From: Rostratula benghalensis | Taxonomy: Eukaryota > Chordata > Aves > Charadriiformes > Rostratulidae | DNA length: 64,000 nucleotides | Direction of reading: 5' to 3' | NCBI GenBank assembly: GCA_013399305.1 | Contig: VXAI01000191.1 | Span: 641,191-705,190, forward strand | Shown here: piece by piece, positions 12,735 to 26,969 of the stretch | How positions within the stretch are numbered: position 1 is the stretch's first letter | Layout: every line of letters starts with the position of its first letter | Position numbers and translations under genes: made by a program | The notes under the pieces: generated by a model | What the model was told of the DNA's origin: nothing | The model's database searches: none | Seen by the model: the letters and a program-made list of their open reading frames with translations, nothing else

Positions 12735-15700
12735 GGCTGCACTCAAAAAATAAGAAAATGACAGGGTAACTTCCAGACTAGCTCTTCTACTGAATATTAT
12801 ATGTAAGGTGAGACTGCTGTAAGACAGAGAATTATCTTTTGGAAAGAAACATGTCAGTTTGATGTCTAGACATTAAAATGTTCTTTGATCAAAGAAAACA
12901 AATAAAACCAATTCATAGGTCTTTAAACCATTTTTTTTTCTCTATTGAATTTCACCCATGTTTATTTTAATGGTGTTAATTGCTTACCAATTATAACAAA
13001 AAAATTTAATTAAGCCAAATATAGCAGATCCAAATCTAGATTTCACTGGTTTGAAACTACACTTTATGACTTTTATAAATATGTTTTCTTATATAGTGTT
13101 ATATATAGAAACATATGTACATTTATATCATTCAGATTTCAAACATTACTGTTGAAGAAGTGCTCATGCAGGATTTTAGAGTTACAGTTTTATCTTTGCT
13201 TTTGCTTTTTATTTTTTAATGGAACAGTTCAACCCCTTTTTTTCTGAAAGGAGAAAGAAAGCTCTTGTGGAAGGTTGAAGTAAGGTGGTAAGTAAGGGAA
13301 ACAAATGCATCACAGTCCTCTTAAAGACAAAATAGTTATTGTCTGTGGCTTGGTTATTGTTTCTCAACAGTTCTGGTATATATTCCCTTTCTTTTTTGAA
13401 TTATACCATTTTTCAAAATTAATCAATACCAGAGCCACAAGGGATGATGATGCACAATCAGGAAAGTTCATGGCAAGCCTGACTATTTTTACTATCATCA
13501 AATTATGTTTGTGAAAATCTGAGCATTTTTACCACTGTTTTTCCCTAAAATATCAACCCTCATTAGTATGTCATCAGAAGGACATGCAACACACTTGGGT
13601 CATGATGACACTTTGATACATTTTCAAAGCGTTAATCTGGGTCTGACATCTTGCTTTTATTGAAAATACTAAGTCACATGTTGAATAAAGTTCTGCTGAG
13701 CCAACACTGTGGTGTGAAGGATGCCTTTCTGACCAGATTTCAAAAATAATTTAACTGTTAAATACAGTTTAAAAAAATGTTTTTAAAAAACCTTTTATGT
13801 ATATTGCCCTGAAAGTAACACTGTTTTTAATATCACCACACTGCATGGAGTGCAATGTTATTTGTTTGTGGGAAAAAAAGTCATTATTCTCCTCATATCT
13901 TCATCTAGGAAAGATTTTTTTTTTTTTAATATTCATGGACTGCTATTACTGAAACATTACTGATGTGAATTAAACCAGGCATTATAACAGTTTAAAATAT
14001 GTAATAACATGCACAAGATAATGTTTGAGTATTTTCAAAGTTATTGCATACAATCTTAACGATTTTGTGCTGATTGACAGAATGGTATCAATATTCATTA
14101 AATATATTTCATCTAAAGGTCATTTACACAAAAGCATTCTTTATAAGCCTAAAAGGTTAAAGTCTTACATAGAAAAGAAACCTTCTGATGCCACATAAGA
14201 AAACTGTTCTGGCAGGTCTATCTGCAATTATTGCAATTGTACCATTTCCACTCAATATAATATTTTAAGTTAAAACTAAGCTAAAACTCTGTCATCTGTA
14301 TTTGGAAATTACATTCACCTGCTCCTGCACTTGAAGATAATTGTGAAATAAATATCACAGCCAATAGTTATCCTGACACACAAGAGATGCAAACCCAACA
14401 GGAATGGAAACACTGTGTGAGAAGTACAAACCTGCAGAAGACTGGAAAACGTCATCTAGAAATTTGACTACGGTTTGGTAGTTTTTAATCTGGTAGATCT
14501 GATTTCATGGAAGCTGACATGGCCTAAATAGAGTAGAAGAACCAAGGCAACCGCAGCCAAGCAATGGCCTGACTTCATGAGGATGGTATGAGCATGAGCA
14601 GAATTTTTGAAGTGGCCTAGAAAGGAGTAGCAGAAGGCACAGGATGCTTCATCTTGTAGACCCATGCAAAGAGTGGAAGATCTGAGAGGTCCTGAGTATA
14701 CCAAACACCGCAGGATGAAGGTAATGAGATTGGCTTACCATCCTCATTATCACTTGAGCTAAACATACATTCTAAGATTTAGGAACAGCTGGTGACTTGC
14801 TAGGTTGTTCTTTTTGGCTTACTCCACAATGTTTTTACAGTTTTGCACCTTACTGTCTTGAGACAGCTAAAAAAGCCAACCAAACAAAAAAGCTCAAATC
14901 AACAACCCCCACCATTCTAGAAGTTATTTGATTCTGAAAATGTGAGGGAAAAAAATCTCAAGTAATTTGTTAGTCTTAGCTCAATCTATGTAAGAGAAAA
15001 TAAACTGTGGAAAACTTGTCTTGCATATAAAATATAAATTCTGGCAACCCTACTGTGTTATATCACCTTATCAGGATCTGGGTGGAAATTCAATTGCTTT
15101 GAAGAATTAAATGGACCATTAAACTATCCGATATGGGGACATGGACAGATTGACACTCTGCAATGTATTTGAATTACCCACTTTACCATCCCTGGCAAAT
15201 GTTTCTAATTTTTTTTTTTTTCTGACCTAGCCTGGGGCTGATAAGAAAAGATAACATGAACTTAAGAGCCATGGCAAATTAGTTTATCATCACTACTAAC
15301 ACTACCCTCAAAGCGTCCAGGAAGCCTTCCAGCAAGGATTAACAGTATAATAAAGTTGCATCTAACATTTCTTGTGTTCATTTATCTAGAATGTTTGCTG
15401 GCAACGTTGAATGTATTTTATTAAAGGTATCTGCACAATTACCTTGAAGGAAAAAAGCTTAAGCCTATTAAATTACTAAACATGCAAGTTCCATGGTGAA
15501 CTTAAGAGGCTTGTTTCTGTTTGGAAGGATATGGGCATGGATTACCAGCTGCATAGATTATAAACTCACTATTGCTCATTCATGCAAACTCTGGTTTAAA
15601 TAATCATCCCTAACTTCAAAACCTATCAGAAACTCTCTTTATTTGAAAATGTGAACAAGAAGCCTGTGAGAATGGTATCCAGAGGGCTTCCTGTCACAGC

Positions 15701-16137
15701 TGAACTGATAATATTGTAATGAAAAGGAGTTTCATCATTCTATTTCTTCATGGAATAGTAACATTATACAACAAATTATATCAACTAGACCAGGATAATT
15801 TTTGTGCAGTTTTTTCATCTTTTTATTAGTTCAATCCTTTTGTGATCTTCACATAGCATTTTAGATACAGTTTTCTGAACAGCAACATATATTCAGCTTC
15901 TGCATTTTACAGAAAGGGAACATGAGGTAGTGCTATCAAATGACTATTTCAAGGCATTTCAAGGAAATACCAGAGACATGAGCCTTGTTTAAGCTCTGTG
16001 CTTCTTTTAATTTATTTACTGCAGCTGACCTCATGTTTTATAGCATTATAAGGCAAAAAAAATAATAAAAAAAATCACACAAACCATTTTTTTGTTCTAA
16101 GCTAAAAGATTATTACTTTATCAAATTTACATGCTCT

Positions 16138-16203
16138 GGGCTTGATCTTGGAAGAGCTGAGATTTCTACTAACTTACTGATTTCAGCTCTTGGAATTAAG
16201 CCC
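16138..16203. repeat. Ancient MITE-like palindromic repeat
   Basis: The left end reads GGGCTTGATCTTGGAAGAGC and the right end, reverse-complemented, reads GGGCTTAATTCCAAGAGC. The roughly 20-23-bp imperfect terminal inverted repeats enclose a short core containing 'TTACTGATTTCAGC'. The arrangement matches my memory of an old amniote element beginning 'GGGCCTGATCCTGCAA' with mirror-image ends around 'CATTGACTTCAGTGG'. The symmetry is seen directly; the family assignment is from memory. Confidence 0.55.
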
Positions 16204-19200
16204 TATTTCAGTAGAAGCAATATATAATTAATCTTTTGCCAACCCAAATCACAACTTCTCTTTTTTCCATTCATCCTCTACCATTAACTGTCTTGAAAAG
16301 TCCAAAGAAAATGTTTTGTTCATTTCTTAGGGGAAACCAAAACAACTTAAGAATTATTAATAGCCAAGTAGACATAATTTAAAGTGGTATTAGGAGAGAA
16401 ACAGTAGAGCCAATAATAACATCATGGCAAGCTGGTATCTCTGTGCTTTTCATGATGAGAGAGGGAAATGTGGTCTGTTTCTTACTCAGTAATTCATATG
16501 AAAACTCAATGAAAAGACACTCTTGCCTACAGAAAATGTCAAATCCTTGAGAAGAAAGTACGACTGTCCTTTCCAGTGTTTGTTTTTTGGGTGCAAAGGA
16601 AATGGCTTTCCAGTCATGCTGCACCCCCTAGAAAAGTGTGAGTGGCCCCCAGGCAGCCCCACTCTGCTCCCTTCCTCCTCATGCTTGGGCCATTATGCAC
16701 TGACAAGTCTTCTCTCTAGATTAACAGGCCCCTTGACAAAGGTGTTCTTTCATCCCTGTCTGATGGAGCCTGTCTTTCTCTGTAGTAGTTCTCATTTCTC
16801 AGAAAGGATACATTTCAAGTTTGATAGGACTCCAGTCAGATGTATAAACCATTGTATTCAACAGTCTGGCAATTCAGTTTGGGTAACTCTAACATTAACA
16901 CTTTTTAAAACTATTTGATATTATTTGGTGTTTCAGTTTTAACTGCTACCTCAACAGATTATCTTCATTCTTATGTCATAAAAGACAATCTTAAATATGT
17001 GTTATTACTATTTACAGCTGTTGCTACAACAAGCAAACTTTCCATCTTGCTGTACTGAATGCTAGATGCTATAAAACTAACTAATATTTTTTTGCAGTTA
17101 TTCCCGCTGCCTTCAATGTATGCAATTATTTAGACAGAATAAGACTGGAATTTCCAGCATAGAATGGACAATATTCTACAAAAGCACTTCTCCCTGCAAT
17201 TTTCAGCAGTACTTTCAAAGTATTCAAAGCTGAAAGATACCAATGCATAAATTCTGTGTTTTAGTTTCCTAGGAAAAGGAACCCAGATATCTTACTAGTT
17301 GCACACTGGTCTTAGCTGTGTAGTCTCCATGAAGCATTGCCCTTGAGTTCTCTATGACCTCATGCCCATTACCATATCTTCAATTTATGAGTCAGATCAC
17401 ATTGGTAAATGGAAGAATCCTTCATAAGAAATATTCAAAGGACATTTTGACAGGATTGCATTTCCATTTCTGCTTGGAAAAGCTGGCATCTGAATGCCTG
17501 GTCCATTTATAATAAACTTTGGGAACTTCCTTTCCTTTTATGCTGGTAAATCAGGGATAATTTAAAAGTAGAGTACCTTCAGAAAATGCAAGTCAGATGC
17601 TTTCATCTTCATGACCTCATAATTAACTTTCCATTGTGAGATCTCCTCAGGTTATGGCTACTGATTAAAAGGTGAAAGGTTGAGGAGAAAGTGAAGGGCA
17701 GGGAATTACATACTCCCTTTCCTTTTAAAGGAACTTCCTTTACAGCAGGTATGATAAATACCAACCTTTATTCATGTTACAGACCTGAATTGGTGCCATA
17801 TGATGATGAATTCCTATACAAAGACAAGGCAGGACCTGATTAAGAGTTAAAAAAAAGTATGAACACAGATGGAGAAAGAGAACTTGAAATTGGAAGATGG
17901 AAGGGACAGCTGATGGCATTATGTTTCCAATGAAGAGGGGGAAAAATGTTTGGGGAGAAAAAGAGAGAAAACTGTTCTTTTAGCCCCCTGACGCCCACAT
18001 TTCAATCTGGGAAGAAATGAAAGCTTGTTTTGATCCAGTTCTGTGTAATGTAACAGAGACGGATGAATCACATGCAGGAAGCTGTTTTGACTTCTAGCAC
18101 ATCAAAATAGATTTCATTCTTTCACTTTCCTTTGCAGGAAGAGATAATCTGTAAACTCTGTCTATGTGCATGTATCTCTTCCTCAAAATCTTTTATTCCA
18201 TCAAAACTCCTATGAACCTATATGTTAACTTTCCTAGGTAAATCTAAGGGTTTGAACCTAGTGTTTCCTGACACTCTTGTGAAACTGCTGATAGGCTCAT
18301 ATTTACTCAGACACAACTTCAGGCAAAGATTACTGTAGAAGTTCTCCTAGCCCAAAGGTAATCCAGATCACATCAAAGGTCTGAGACATCTTTATAACGC
18401 AACGTCTTTCCTGTTCGGTGTTTTTGTTGTTGTTGTTATAGGTTATTTCTCCCCCTGAGGATAGAATTGTAATGCTGATAGAAGCAGAAAATTGAAAATT
18501 CTGTCACGTCCTCAAGATTCTTTCCTAACTGGATTGTAATGTGCTGGAACAAAGGGCCTTCCCAAGACTCAGATAGAGGAGTTAAAGAAAGGTGTTAAAA
18601 AAAGGAGTAAATGAACACATGGGCATCTTCTAACTTTGTGAACCTAGGTCCAAAGACAGGATAATCTCTGTAGAATAACTCAGGAATTGTTCAAGTGAGG
18701 TACAATGTGGACAGATGTGTCTTTAGTCAGATGACTAGTTTACTGAAGGATTTCAGATGTACTAAGTAATTATGTTTAAAACTAAATAAGGAAGTATTTG
18801 GGCCTCTTAACAGTTTGGTGACAGAAAAAAGTGGAACAGAAGCCATCCTGCAATTATGCTGGTTATCCTCATTCCACTTTTCAGTTACTATCTGCTATTT
18901 GTTTTCTATGGTTAAGAAAAATCATCTTGTATATACATTTTCACGAAAATGAAATTAATTTTGACTTTACTGAAATGTATTTACCAAGGTCTCTATACAA
19001 ATAATTGAATTGCCTGCAATGCCTGGTGCATCAAAATTCTTCAGAGATAGCATTTTGGAAGAATTGGTCAATTTCAATGGTTTCTTGGCTTTGTTTGGGT
19101 TGTTGGGGTTTTTTTTCCCCAAAAGTTCTCTGTCATTTCATTGCCTGCTGTTTTATACTGTGGTACTGTAATCAATAGAGATGAATAAAAACGAAACCAT

Positions 19201-21204
19201 AAAGATGATTGAAGCTGTTGATTTAGGGATTGAATATACAGCTGGTGACATCATTAATAGGGCTACAATATTGATAGCAAACAGTAGCATTTGCTAGTGG
19301 GGATACAAGACAGGTGACAAGGCTATACCATCCCCTGTGAATGATAAAAAACATACTTTACCAACAGTTCATATAACATGGAAGCATTAACAGCTGGGGT
19401 TTTTTTTTATTATCATCCCAGTACTGTAATACCAGTTCTTCATTTGTGTCTTGTTCCTTGTAAAATGTTTATGCCTTAAAAGGGGTGCAACAGAGGATGC
19501 CTATGAATGGATTTAAGAATCTATTATAAAAATGAAACTATCATTTATAAATTTTGCCTTGGAGTTCTAGGCCCTGGCTTTGAGGAAGTCTGGCGGCTTT
19601 ACTGTAATTAGTCTGTTCTTAATTCAAACACATTTTAATTTATTTGGAAGTATGAATTCACCACTAGTAGCTGGTGAATTAAGCTAGAGAATTAGGCACT
19701 TTCTGTCAACAGGACTTGTTTCAACCTACTTTGCAATGCTGATACTCTAAATCAACCCGGTGAATAAAATTAATCTGATTATGGTTTAACATACACCACA
19801 CCTACAACTAGTTTTTGCTGCAAAAGTGATTCTTAAAATCCTGTTTTCCTTCTTAGCCCCGTATACAGTCACACACAGTTCATGACTGCTGTCAGGCTGG
19901 AATGCCAGCGCTGAGTTTCCATTGCCAAGGACAGCACCATCTCCTCATCCTTGTTGATTGACACAGAAGAAACCACGTGAAACAGAGGCTGTAGCTCTGG
20001 GAAGAAACAAGGAATCTGAGTGCTTTTGCACACTTCTAAATAAAGGCAGTAGATGTTCAAGGGCTGTTGCTTCTGTTAGTAATTGTTTCTAAGTATAAAG
20101 CGTGAGAAGTTTAAAATAATATCCCATTTTAATTTCACCAACAATTTCACAGTAAGAGCCAACCAAATGAAAAAAAAAAAGATGTAACTTTTATACAAGT
20201 AAGCCAAGGGAGACAATAACTTATATTATATAATAGATTTACTACAGTGTTGCTTGGGTATGCTAGAGTTAGGTTATATAAGGACTCACAGATAGCAATG
20301 AATAGAAATCAAAGTTAGAAAAAAGGTATGTTTATATATATGTAGATAGATAGATATGTTAGATTTCCCAGAAACTTACTGTTGTATTTATTTTGTAAAG
20401 GTTTACTTTAGATTTCCATGTAATGTCTCGATTAAACTTACACATATGTACACATCACACTGCCTGCTTCTGTTATATTTAGAGGACAAAAAAAAGTTCA
20501 CATAGTGTCTTTGAAAAAATCTCCACTGGAGTCCTGGAGTGGAGCTACGTTTTTTTTGGAGATTGCAATGTCTAAATAGACTGCTCTAGGAATGAACATT
20601 TTTTTGGCATCTACCTAATTAAGTTAAAAGTTAATAAATTCCCTTGGTTGCTCCTTTCTTCAGGAAGCATGCAAAAAATGCATTGAAGCAAGGAAGTTCA
20701 AGGTTTCAGTATCTGCTGCCCTTGGTCTTTCTCAGGAATTCTTTAGCTGATTACATGCTTCTCCTTTCAACAACATAAGCTTTGTATCCCATGTTTTGTA
20801 AAGGATCATTTCCCCAACCACCCTCTCTAAGGCCACTCTTGGTCAGTTAGAAAAGTTAGCATCTGGATGTGAGTATTTCTACCACATACATTTCAAATGC
20901 CCAAGGGGATGAATTTTCCTTTGATTTTTTTTCTTTTTAGTAATCTTTATAGACATCCTTATGACCTTACAAATGTTTTTTTCTTATGTACGAGATGTGA
21001 AACTCTTTCAGATTTCAGTGCTTCCTTTGTAATTTTTGTCTTATTTTCTGAATTATAGTGGATTACTTTACCCTTTTGTTAGCAATGACAGTCAATGAAT
21101 AACAAACGTTTCATGTAACTTAACAATAGTTACCTATAAAATGGGGTTACTCTGGTATATTTAGAATGCTATACTTCATAATAAGATACAAGATCTGGGT
21201 TTAT

Positions 21205-21310
21205 CCTTGTGTCAGCTCTGTGCTGGTGCAAATCCATTAATTTTGATTAAATTATGCCTTATGCCTAATTTATGTCAGTGTAATTGAGGAGGATTAGGGC
21301 TTAATTATAA
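21205..21310. repeat. Decayed ancient palindromic repeat (possible)
   Basis: The words 'GTGCTGGTGCAAATCCATTAA', 'TTATGTCAGTGTAATTGAGG' and 'GATTAGGGCTTAA' occur in an order resembling the old amniote palindromic repeat also suspected at 1631-1800. The inverted symmetry is weak, and AT-rich hairpin-like words (AATTATAATTATACATAATTAT) follow immediately. It could be chance resemblance. Confidence 0.35.
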
Positions 21311-22868
21311 TTATACATAATTATCCATGATTATAATAAATGCCAACATTAAGTCAAAATAGTAAGGCTAAACTGTTGGGAATCCAAACTGAGATGATGA
21401 GTTGCAGTACTTAGAAACATAAAGCACCTGCAATACATCCTGAGGTTAGAATCAAAACCCATCCCTAAATGTTGTGCTTTGGAGTCCCAAAATTAAAAGT
21501 TCAAAATGGGTGCAAATGTTTGACTATGCAAACACCACAAAACTATTTCTTGATTAATAATTCGTGTACTCAGAATGCACAGAGGGTCAGGTTAGGTTTG
21601 TGAAGTCCTGAACTGGATGGGACCATTTATTAAATGCTAAAATCCTCAACTAAAGCTTCTGAACACTTTCCTGCAATTTATTTCTATCTTTTCCTCTTGT
21701 CTTTCTTGAAACTTATTGCAGAGCTCTTTCCCATTTCCTCTGTGCCTAAAGATCTTCTTGACTTGATACGGTGCTTACAAATGCTTAGGTTTTCTTTTGC
21801 ATTTTGTCCTCTTAATAATTAATTGTGTTTCAAAAACAATAGACCTATTCAAATTTCTAAAAATTATTCTTGTGATTAAAGGACAGAATAGTTAATTTCT
21901 TTTCACCACTATTTTATAGTATTCTAAGAAGAATAATTAAAATCAAACTTGGCTTAAAGAGTAAAGATTTTTTCAATGATGCAGCTAACAGATTATTTGT
22001 ATTACAGAAAGAACTAAAGGGCAAAGAGAAGGTGAACTTATATAGATTGAGGATGCAAGACCAGTTAGGAGCATGACTAAAATCCAGTTGTTTGTTACCA
22101 TTCTCAGAAAAATTCTCAACTTTTTTCTTTCACTACTGAAGCAGAATATGGGACATAGTCTAGACTTTTCCAAGAAAAGAAGTCTTTTGGATATAAGAAT
22201 TTCTATTACTTTTTTAGTCTAAAGGTCACATTTGTAGAACACTGAAGTTTCATTTTTCAGTCTGATGCTATCACTGAGGTTTTCCTGGTTCTTGATGTTT
22301 GATGCCATTGCATCTATTACTTTGCCTTTAGAGTTGAATTTGCTTACTAAGTTTTGTAATCACTGTTGGTCTGAATTCTCTTCTTTTCACTCACTGCTCT
22401 GCTTCACCATAATTTAAATATTTCATATGTTCTCCTTCCTAATATTCAGCATTGATTTTTTTTATTTTTTTATTTTTTATTTTAAGAAGGGCAAAATATA
22501 GACATTTCACCCAGTTCCTTTCTGAATTACTGTACTACCATTCTTCCCTTCCATCACTATAGGAGGGTGCCACTAATCACTGGGGTGATGAGTGAGATTT
22601 TGAGTGAAGAATGTCCTTTTTATAACACCTTCCTTTTCTTAATACTTGAAATAGTAATGCAGAATGATTGCTGCTTGTGCTGTCTATGTATATTAGTCAT
22701 AGCCAGAGTATATCTAATGAACACGATCCTTCTGGGGACTTTTATTTCTTGTCACCTTCTTCAAATTCCTGAATTGTAATGTAGAATGAATTCTCCCAGG
22801 ACCAGTACTTCCTAGGGAGTATATAGCTAACTGCCCTATTACGTTTGAGGACTTTGGGGCATTTACAG

Positions 22869-23225
22869 ACCACAGAGTCACAGAATATCAGAATTGGAAG
22901 GCACCTTGAAAGGTCATCTAGGCCAATCCCCCTGCCAGAGCAGGAACACCTAGATCAGGTCACACAGGAACACGTCCAGACGGGTTTTGAATGTCTCCAG
23001 AGAAGGAGACTCCACAACCTCTCTGGGCAGCCCCTTCCAGTGTTCTGTCACCCTCACCGTGAAGAAGTTTTTTTCTTATATTTAAGTGGAGCCTCCTATG
23101 TTCCAGCTTGCACCCATTGCCCCTTGTCCTATCATTGGCTGTCACTGAGAAGAGCCTGGCTCCTTCCTCCTCACCCTTTACATATTTATAAACATTAATA
23201 AGGTCACCCCTCAGTATCCTTTTAT
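22869..23225 (-). mobile_element. CR1 LINE, 5'-truncated fragment (ORF2 C-terminus plus 3' UTR)
   Basis: CR1 is a chicken-repeat-1 type non-LTR retrotransposon. Read on the minus strand, the fragment encodes the end of the ORF2 reverse-transcriptase polyprotein, with recognisable words [17 protein letters not shown] and then [16 protein letters not shown] before a TAG at 22950-22952. A 3' UTR of about 80 bp follows and ends in degenerate ATTCTGTG-type octamers (22869-22890), the CR1 3' hallmark. The two coding words are in different frames: the run of seven T at 23068-23074 (plus strand) appears one base too long, which breaks the frame. All upstream ORF2 domains are missing, so this is a dead, 5'-truncated copy. 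Its inner boundary near 23225 is approximate because the match fades. Confidence 0.93.
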
Positions 23226-23964
23226 GTGCTTCTAGGGGACAAATAATGCCACCTGACTTATGAGCATTTAACAGCTTCCTTGATTTTTAGGATAAGTCAA
23301 CCTGGGATGAGCTGTCTGGGCAAAAGCCATAAAAATAACTTGTGAAGGAACCAAGCACTCAATTTAAATGTTCCAGCTGGTACACAAAGGCCCTCATCTT
23401 TGTATTGCCCATTCTGGTTCAAATTTTTCTTTCAGTTTTACTCTTGGGATATAGAACATGGCTGAAAAAGAAACTTGTACACTTTGGATTTTTTTTCCAA
23501 CAAATTTATGTGTTTGTCTTAATTGAATAAGAAAGGAAAAACTTCATTAAATCTTGCAGATACATAATGCATTTTGATTCACTTATCTGTAACTATTCTT
23601 TTTTCCAAATTTTGTGATAATTTCAACCTGGAAAATGAAATGTTACATTTAAAAAATATTGAATGACAATATTCTATGTATTTAATTTTAAAATTCCTTC
23701 ATTTTAGGGTTTTTTAAGTCTCCATTTAAAGTTTAAGTTTAATAGAAAATGCTTTTTTAACAGGACCGTATTCCCTCGGAAAATATGAGGTAGGTCCATC
23801 TTAAATAGTTCTGTAATTAATATGTGACATTGGCATTCCTTCCATGGTCTCGGAAGCTATATTTCCATAAAATATTTTACCTCTGAAGGCTTGGTACCTC
23901 TTTTCATGTAAACCCATTTGCATTTGAATGCTCTTTGGAGGGAAAAATGCTGCTGTGTTGCTGA

Positions 23965-23994
23965 TTTTTTTTTTTTTTAAATTTTTTTTTTTTT
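23965..23994. repeat. Double poly-T tract
   Basis: Fourteen T, then AAA, then thirteen T, followed by ACAG. It is a homopolymer tract with no associated element that I can recognise on either side. Confidence 0.9.
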
Positions 23995-25991
23995 ACAGTA
24001 TTGTTTACTGTTACAGAGCTGTATAAACAGTAATAAGTTTATTACCATAGCCATTTCATAGAAAACTGTAGTTTCTAGCAGTAGTGAAAAGGTTAACTTT
24101 CTAGTAAATTAGATGGATAACAAGGGAAGCCGATTAGGAAAAAGAGGAGCTCAGTCACTGACCTTACAATGCTTCTTTATCTTTTACATTCATCTCTCAG
24201 GCTCAGTCCAACACTGCAACATAAAGCCAAAGCTATGGTACAAGTATTGTATTCCCAGAGGAACAGCGTATTATTTGTATATGCTTGGTTGCTTTTTTTG
24301 CTGTGAGCTTCTGGATCATATAAGAACAAGTTTATTCATACATTTACCCCTTATTTAACATGCTTATTGAATGGGCAGGAATCTTCTTAAAGGAAAGAAT
24401 TATTAAGATGTAGCTGACGCAGAAAACAGATGAAAATCTTAGTGTTATCATTCTATAGAGGAATGATCAAACATAGTAAATGACAACAGAAAATAAGTGC
24501 AAGACTCGCATTTGTTATAGCTTCAAAAGTTGATACAGCATTATACCAGAAGACAGGAAATACAATATCCATAAATAATCTGGTTTATACCAATATGTCT
24601 TGTAAAGAAGACTTAATGTTGTATAAGTGGGATACACAAATTGTTATAAGAAATTCATATCCTGATGAGATATTAGTACCTGTTTTTCTCTTATCAACCT
24701 AATTTCTTCATAACTTTTGGAATGTATTGTCTTGAGACAGGTCAGTAAAACCAGCTGGATTTTGAATCCGCCATCTGGGGACTGAAAAGTAGTAATTTGG
24801 TGACAAAAGTATTTCACCATTCAGTTTGTTATACCTTTTTTCCCCCCAGAAAAGCAAAAGTTTGATTTGGTAATTTTGGACAGAATGAAGGAACTTTCTC
24901 CACTTGCTCTCTGCACTACTCAGCTATAACCTGCTTGTTTCCCCCTTCTCAAAAGGCATCGTGTAAAATTATTGTACTTAGGATCTGATCCTCTCATCAG
25001 CTCTTTTTATTGTGTCATTTAAATTTTACTAACTAGTAGTTAGCTCAGTGGGAAGCTAACAAGCATCATGGTCAGAAGCCGAACACTATTTGCATGCAGG
25101 TTCAACAGTTGTTGGTATCCTGCACAGTTATTATTCTTTACTTAGGAGAAAACTGAAATAAAAAAATAAAGAAAAGGAAAGCAGGGATGTAAGACAATAT
25201 TTTGGGGAAAACCTGAGGTCAGCTTCTATTTTGTAGTTTGTCTTCATGGTAGATGGCCCTTTTTTGCTTCTTGATCCTTTGACTTATCACATATTAAAGT
25301 CCAGTGTGGGTTTTCTTAAAAAAAAATAAAAATAAAAGCCTTCCAGATTTCTTCATTAGCATTGTCCTTCTCTTCCACTCAGCTCTTCTACTTTGCATTC
25401 TACAATACATAATTATTATTTAGGTTTATACTTCAGAACATGAAAGGACCATTACTTATTATGTCTAGGATCCTATGCTATGCCTGAGTGGGGTCTCTGA
25501 GCAATGCTGTAATATTAACGAATGGTAATGAAAATCCTGATAGATACAGTGAGCCTTAGTCTGTAGGAATTGCATTTGCCCAACATGCCAGGCAGTTAGT
25601 GAGCAGAATTTTTGTTATAAAATAACTCTGTTATATACCAAAGTGGGGCTTAAGTATATGCCTATACTGAAGCCCTAAACTATGAAATTGCATATGAAAA
25701 TGAGTGAAATAAAAATGCTTCTTGCTAGATATACTGTGATTTTTCAGTTCCTCTGGAGTAGCTAACATGCTGGCTTCCTACCGTTTCTGGGCAACACTGG
25801 CACGAGGTGATTTCAATTTAACAATATTTGCCAAATAAACGTTCAATCCAGATCTTGCACATGGTGTTCCCAGCATGCCTTTGACATAACCCATGAAGAC
25901 CTGGGCTGGAGACCAATGTTATCTGTGTACAAAGATCAGCACCAAGTTATTTTTTCAGAAGATATCTCAATCAGCAGGGGACTCCGCTAAC

Positions 25992-26009
25992 TTTTTTTTT
26001 TTTTTTTTT
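25992..26009. repeat. Poly-T tract
   Basis: Eighteen consecutive T followed by CCACA. In plus orientation it looks like a polypyrimidine tract, but it is not followed by an AG-exon structure that I can support. Confidence 0.9.
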
Positions 26010-26969
26010 CCACAATGTGCACTCATTGCCTGTGTGTTTGAATAATCAGACATTTGAGTGATCCTTTCATCTCTTCCAGGGGTTTTGCGAGACCCTCTGA
26101 ACTAGGATGACAGGATTTGGAACCTGAGAGTTGGTGCTCTTTGTTTGTTGTGGCCTATCATCAGTCAAATCCAGTGTGTAGGTTAATAAGGCTTAAACTT
26201 TAAGGGAACGGTGAGCACCTGATTGACAAGCCTGTGAATAAAAGTGCAGTGGGAAGTTTTGTGTTTGTGAAGTTAGTATGCACAGAGACACAACTGAAGT
26301 TTAGAATGAATTGCAGTCAGTTATATTAATGCAGGGAATCTCATTTGATGATTTAACACTGCTTTCTGGACTTAAAATAAAATTTCAAATAAAGTTCTAA
26401 AACATTTCTGTTTCGGATGGTGGCTCGTCTTTGCTAAATATGAGAGCAATATGCAATATGTTAATATGTTTGGGTTGTTTTGTAGGTTTTCTTTTTTTTT
26501 TTTTAAGATACATGTGTACAACAGAAAAAAGCTACAAAGAACAAAATATGACAGTATTGAACACCCTACTATCAGGATTAAAAAAAAAAATAAAATACTG
26601 TCCTACAGCTACTTAGAAGTTACATGACAGAGCACAGTGCTCCAGGGTTTCCTACACGTGTGCATCAGACACTTTTTATTTTTAACAAGTAATAGGCAGT
26701 GAGTCCATACTGTGCTTGAGACACTCTTACAGGATTTTCAAAGGATCCTCTGGGAGCGTGGTACCCAAATCATAGGAACTTTCAACAGGATCCATATGCT
26801 TTTCATTTCCACCACAGCTTTGAAAATCACAGCCTCAGTTGTCTTTTCCTTTATGTATAATTCTAGAGTTGGCTGAAATTTTTTGAGCAGAGCTAAGCTG
26901 ACTTTCACCAGGAAATATAGTTCCATGGAAACCAGAATACTTGTCAGGAATCTGGCAATATTGACATAT

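Larger units (their letters stand above)
11000..22868. other. Non-coding unique DNA, no gene seen
   Basis: The longest ATG-initiated frame here is a 131-codon plus-strand frame at 16523-16918. It has no recognisable domain, no hydrophobic or charged periodicity and no credible splice flanks, and I treat it as chance. Otherwise the stretch holds two microsatellites (11025-11047 and 12594-12734), two candidate ancient palindromic repeats (16138-16203 and 21205-21310) and scattered A or T runs. Confidence 0.7.

Noticed and set aside
12462..12769. Tyr-Ile repeat proteins in three frames
   Set aside because: They are translations of the AT/ATAC microsatellite.
16523..16918. 131-codon open frame on the plus strand
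   Set aside because: No recognisable domain, no splice or promoter context, and Cys/Phe/Leu content typical of translated non-coding DNA. This length is expected by chance in 64 kb on two strands.
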